DNA of 10,409 nucleotides from Xylaria sp. FL1777 (lineage: Eukaryota > Ascomycota > Sordariomycetes > Xylariales > Xylariaceae). The number at the start of each line of letters is the position of its first letter. Positions within the stretch are counted from its first letter, which is position 1. The notes under the pieces are model-generated. The model was given only the letters and a program-made list of their open reading frames with translations, was not told where the DNA came from and did not search any database. The DNA is taken from the NCBI GenBank assembly GCA_022578965.1, contig MU401084.1:1-10409 (forward strand), written 5' to 3'. Positions 7,061-10,409 of the stretch are shown in pieces. Both the position numbers and the translations under genes were made by a program.

Positions 7061-7429
7061 CTATTACTATATTGCTTATGTTATAATAATATATTATATA
7101 CTTTTTATTGCTGTTTTTTTTATGCTAACTATATAAAAACATTAATAATTTTTATGCTTGTAATATTACTAGCAAGTTTACTAAGTGCTTATAATATAAA
7201 AAAAGCAAAGTAAGCACTAAAAGTAGCAATTGTAGTTTTATAAGTATTTTTAATTATGTTAGTATTTGCACGTTTTTAAGCTTTATTTTATGCTTATTTT
7301 AACTATTAAAGTTTTTTTAATTCTAAGTGCTACTAATAATTTTTTAGCTTAAAAGAATTAATAAAAAACTTTAATTGTTTATTAAGGCTTATATAGCTGC
7401 ACGTTGTTTTTGTATTAATAAAGATATTT
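7061..7429. other. Decayed sequence, probable continuation of transposase relic
   Basis: Minus-strand translation gives pieces such as LRIKKTLIVKISIK near 7330-7290 but no block I can align confidently to a transposase core. Length and place would suit the DDE core upstream of the FSVLNKYK block. No other feature was seen. The plus-strand frame at 6897-7136 that overlaps its edge has no family features. Confidence 0.25.
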
Positions 7430-7545
7430 AAGCTGCACTTATAGCTAGTATATAACTTTAAGTTGCAATTAAGGAGGCAAAAAAAGCTGCAGCAAGTAAA
7501 AAAGCCAGAAGTTCTACATAAATAAGCCAGTTAAAAAATGTTTAT
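7430..7545. other. Purine-rich, less AT-rich patch
   Basis: Locally A/G-rich on the plus strand, with AAGGAGGCAAAAAAAGCTGC and AAAAAGCCAGAAGTTCTAC, in an otherwise T-rich zone. A plus frame reads VAIKEAKKAAASKKARSST and then, after a TAA, ISQLKNVYVTFKS. It could be a plus-strand coding remnant. Alternatively, ATAAATAAGCCAGTTA at 7519-7534 distantly resembles the reverse complement of the terminal GGGCTAACGGCTTATTGG at 5900-5917, which would make it the far terminus of the pogo-like element; the match needs indels and is weak. Confidence 0.25.
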
Positions 7546-8085
7546 GTAACTTTTAAAAGTTAGCATTATTATATATTTAATAACTAGGAGTTTTAGTAAA
7601 ATTTTAGTATTTAGTGCTTAATAGAATTGCTTAATTACTTTGCTTTTTTATAATGTATGCTTTTTAATTTTTGTAGTTTTATGTTTATAATTTTATATTG
7701 CTATTTTTAGTACTTTATTGTATTATATTTTACTTTAAAGTTTATAAACGTAAGCTTATAATAAGCAGCTTTTTTAAAACTATAAGTAGTAAATAGCTTT
7801 ATAATAGCTGCTTTAGCTTTTGCTTTATAGTTATAGTAAACCTTTTTTAGCTCGAAGGAAAGCTAGTATTAATGCTTAGCTGTTTTTGCTTTATATTTAA
7901 AAGCCTTTATTTTTGTATTTTTGCAGCTGCTTATAACTTAATTAGTTTTTTAGCTACGTTATAATAGCTAAGCCTTTTTATATTTAGAACTTATTTAGCT
8001 ATTCTACGTGCTTTTTTTAGGTTATATAATAACTAGTAGCCTAGTTGAAAATTTGTTTGCTCTTTTAATATACTACAGGTGTTTT
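7530..8085 (-). pseudogene. Unidentified minus-strand coding relic
   Basis: From about 8080 downward one minus frame reads EQTNFQLGY, a TAG, LLYNLKKARRIAK, a TAA, VLNIKRLSYYNVAKKLIKL, a TAA, AAAKIQK, RLLNIKQKQLSINTSFPSS, KRFTITIKQKLKQLL. A nearby frame continues at 7745-7535 with KVKYNTIKY, QYKIINIKLQKLKSIHYKKS, KVIKQFY, ALNTKILLKLLVIKYIIMLT. Interruptions are TAA/TAG. The long helical, charged, mostly stop-free text is unlike random AT-rich DNA and indicates a former protein. I do not recognise the family. It sits downstream of the gypsy integrase in the same orientation, so it could be a 3' extension or extra frame of that element. It could also be the N-terminal region of whatever lies at 6002-7060. 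Confidence 0.35.
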
Positions 8086-8402
8086 TTTTTTTTTTATTTA
8101 ATAAAATACTTAATATTATTGTTGTTTTAACAGAAATCTAGTATATTTTTAACTTTATAAATGTTTTAATCTGTTTTTATTTTTAGTTATGTTTTAATAA
8201 GTATTTTAATAAATGCTAGTTTTAGTAAAAAAATATAAAAAATAAAGTAGATTTATATATTTTTTAGTAATAATAGTTTATAGTTAGTAGATAAAATAAC
8301 TTTTTTAATTTTAAAAAAGCTAAGTTTTTTAAATTTTAATTTATTGCTTAGTTATTTTGTTTTAATTTAAAAAATATTAATGTTTGCATTTTGTTTTTGT
8401 TA

Positions 8403-8900
8403 TAGTAAGTAAACTTTGTTTTTTTTTTTAAAAGTTAATTCTTTAGTTTGTTTTTTGTTATAATATATTAACATTTATTATTATAGAAATTAAAGGCATA
8501 GTTGTAGTTTAGTTTATAGCGTTTTAATCTTTATTATAATAGTTTTTACTTAAGGTGCTATAGTTAAAATAGCAAGTGCTTTTATTAGTGTTTTTTTTTG
8601 TTTTTTAGTAGTTGCTTGCTGTTTATAAATAGCTTTATGTAAAAATATATTTATATTTTTGTTTATTAATGTGTTATATAAAATCTGTGCTATTAATAAT
8701 AGTTTTACTTAATTGTTTTATTAGTAGTTAATATAACTTTATAGATATTGTTTTAGTATTTAGTTTAGTTTTTTTGTTTGTTTATTTATTTGTGGGTGTT
8801 TATGGAATTTTTTAATAAACTTGTTTTGTAAGGATTTTAGTAAGTAAACTTTGCGTTTATATATTAGCTTGTTATTTTTTGATTTTTTGTGCTTTTATAG
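8403..8900 (-). other. Integrase region of the gypsy pol relic, internally shortened
   Basis: The integrase inserts the element DNA. The minus strand gives SLLTKIL and QVY near 8850 and LNTKTISIKLY near 8760, corresponding to the end of the HHCC finger and its linker. NSTDFI (Asp codon 8683-8685) and KYKYIFT follow, the start of the catalytic core with its first Asp. A stretch near 8580-8520 reads ALAILTIAP then KTIIIKIKT, like the region leading to the second Asp. Only about 80 residues separate the first Asp from the YYNKKQ block at 8465, far fewer than in intact elements. The segment with the catalytic Glu (HPQTDGQ-type motif) is not seen, so a deletion of a few hundred bases is inferred. 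Confidence 0.65.
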
Positions 8901-9084
8901 TTATGCTAACTTTTTTAAGTTATAAGCTTATTGTAGCTATATATTTATAAGGTTTTTAAGTATAACTTTAACTTTTAAGCTTTTATTTTTTTAAAGATAT
9001 AATACTTAAATGTTTTTTTTTGAAACTTTAAATCTTTTTTAACTTTATTAGCTAAATATGTTTGCTTAAATGTTTTTTTTTTTT

Positions 9085-9330
9085 TTAATGTAACATATTT
9101 TAAAGTTAAATTTAAAAAAAAAAACTATTTAATTTTTATATTATTTAGTAATTTTTTATATAGTTATAAATTTTGTTAGGTTTTAATGATTTAAATAAAT
9201 TTTAATTAGCTTTGTAGTTTTTATAAAAAACGGTTTTTACTTTTTAAGTGCTGTAATAATTGCAAGTAGTTCTTTGTTATATATAAGGTATTATAATGCT
9301 GCGTTTTGTAGTGCTTTAAAATAATAAGTT
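9085..9330 (-). other. RNase H domain of the gypsy pol relic
   Basis: Degrades RNA in the RNA-DNA hybrid during reverse transcription. The box YNKELLAIITALKK begins at 9281 on the minus strand, after a LxYLIYN lead-in. It is followed by KPFFIKTTKLIKIYLNH, NLTKFIT and FFFKFNFKICYI. This is the fungal gypsy order of YDKELLAIV, a hydrophobic x-TDHxNL motif and F-x-F-x-hydrophobic. The Asp of the family's TDH reads Asn (LNH), again a G-to-A type change. It is in the same reading register as the RT box 579 bases upstream. Confidence 0.85.
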
Positions 9331-10409
9331 ATTAAGTGCTATTTTTTGTTGTTTTTTAGTTATTTTAGAACTTTTGCAATTATATTATTTAAAGCATTTA
9401 TTTTTAGCTTTTTTTTTTTTTATAAATTAAATAGTTTAACTATAAAGTCAGAAATAACTTTTAATTTTAGTTTTTTAAAAGCTTTTTAAGCTTTTTTTAA
9501 AATTAAAAAGGATTTTTTTTTGTATTTTTTTTTTGTATACTTTGTAAAATAAAATGCTATTTTTTTAAAGTTTTAAATTAATATTTAAATATAGTTTAAA
9601 AATCTTAATGCTTGTTATATGTTTATAATAGTAGCTAAGTTAAGTATTTTTTAGTTTTATACTGTATTAATTTTTAACTGTTAAATTTATATTTGTTTTA
9701 AGGTAATTATAAATTTTAAAAAATTAATTTTTTATGTATGCTATATATATTTTTTTGTATTAAGTTGTAATTTTGCTTGTTTAAGTGTTTTTAATATTTA
9801 AGTTATATATTTTTTGTGTTCTTTTAGCGTTTTAAAATAAATTAGAATATTATTTAAGTAAATAAATATAAACTTGTTTAAAAACTTCTGTAAAATTATT
9901 ATTATTATATATTAAAAGCTAGCTAGTACATTTTATAGTTTTTATAGTATAACTATATATTTATATAATTTATATATTATTTATATAACGGTTTTTTATT
10001 TTATTTTTTTAGTTATTTTAATAGTATAATATTTATTTAAAATATTAACTACTATAAATTATTTTGCTTAGCTAATGTTTTTTTTTATAATTACTAATAA
10101 AGTAAAGAAGTATTTATTTATAATAGTAATTATGTTTAATAGTTAATAATTAATTATTATTTGTTATATTAGTTTTTTTTTTTTATTAATTAGTTGTTTT
10201 TTATCTTTTATTTTTAGTACTAGCATTATAAAATATTTAATAAATAATTAAAACTTTTTTAAGAATTTTTTTGCTAGGTTTTTTTAAATGTATTTTTATA
10301 AAGTATTTGTTTTGTTTAAGCTTATGTAGTATACTTAATAAAGCTTTAGTTAATATTTTTTTTTAATAAAGATGTAATAATTTTATAAGCTATATTTAAG
10401 AAGTTCTTT

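Larger units (their letters stand above)
8150..10409 (-). pseudogene. pol: Ty3/gypsy retrotransposon pol relic (RT, RNase H, integrase), partial
   Basis: Pol copies element RNA into DNA and integrates it. Domains in minus order: RT, starting beyond the right edge, with KYI-stop-KNLAKKI near 10290, then from 10019 KITKKIK-stop-KTVI, LYKYIVI and LASF; the active-site box YLNNILIY at 9860; and KTLKEHKKYI, LKTLKQAKLQLNTKK and FLNYI after it. RNase H follows at about 9330-9085 with YNKELLAIITALKK, NLTKFIT and FKFNFKICYI. The integrase zinc-finger remnant is near 8860-8740, the core start NSTDFI at 8694-8677, KYKYIFT near 8660, and the C-terminal block YYNKKQTKELTFKKKNKVYL at 8465-8406, then LAFLKLKKLFYLLTINYY. 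RT and RNase H share one register; integrase pieces shift. Stops are TAA/TAG. YLDD reads YLNN, so both catalytic Asp are lost. Gag and protease would lie beyond 10409. A chromodomain after the integrase is possible but unproven. Confidence 0.85.

Noticed and set aside
6897..7136. Plus-strand frame of 79 codons resembling a hydrophobic membrane protein
   Set aside because: It starts at TTG, overlaps the minus-strand transposase-like blocks, and its hydrophobicity follows from T-richness alone.
1..10409. Mitochondrial, apicoplast or Plasmodium-like AT-rich genome
   Set aside because: The recognisable proteins are nuclear transposon proteins with numerous stops, and copies differ by transitions only. 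No organellar genes, tRNAs or rRNA stretches were seen.

Overview
The window looks like nuclear DNA of a filamentous ascomycete (Pezizomycotina): an AT-rich block of old transposable elements mutated by repeat-induced point mutation (RIP). Three things point to this. Base composition is extremely A+T-rich by eye, with TpA everywhere. The three copies of a local repeat differ almost only by C/T and G/A transitions. Translations that still match transposon proteins are interrupted mainly by TAA/TAG codons of the kind that C-to-T change makes from CAA/CAG/CGA, and their Asp/Glu/Gly positions often read Asn/Lys/Ser. No intact gene, tRNA, rRNA or CRISPR array was found. The genus cannot be named from the sequence; a Dothideomycete-like fungus is only a guess.

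Layout. 1-1500: T-rich decayed DNA with no identifiable gene. 1527-2160: two minus-strand coding relics, a Lys/Asn-rich open frame and a segment resembling a Ty3/gypsy Gag. 2317-5094: a tandem repeat of about 1.15 kb, two near-full copies (A, B) and a 3'-only copy (C), each with four 26-bp repeats near its right end followed by a TATA-like site. 5313-5786: a plus-strand relic of a fungal Cys-cluster plus coiled-coil protein. 5898-5990: a small GC-richer island with hairpins. 6002-7060: a minus-strand relic resembling the C-terminal half of a pogo/Fot1-type (DDE_1) transposase, with the island just past its stop. 7530-8085: an unidentified minus-strand coding relic. 8150-10409: a minus-strand Ty3/gypsy pol relic (reverse transcriptase, RNase H, integrase) running off the right edge; this is the most secure identification.

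The genes do not form a working system. They are separate transposon insertions and associated repeats, all apparently dead. The strand skew (T-rich plus strand where relics are on minus, A-rich where the relic is on plus) still records the old coding direction. The points of most interest are the tandem unit with its 26-bp arrays next to the Cys-cluster relic, the unequal RIP load among its copies, and the catalytic-residue loss in pol. Similarity calls rest on recalled family motifs; no search was run.
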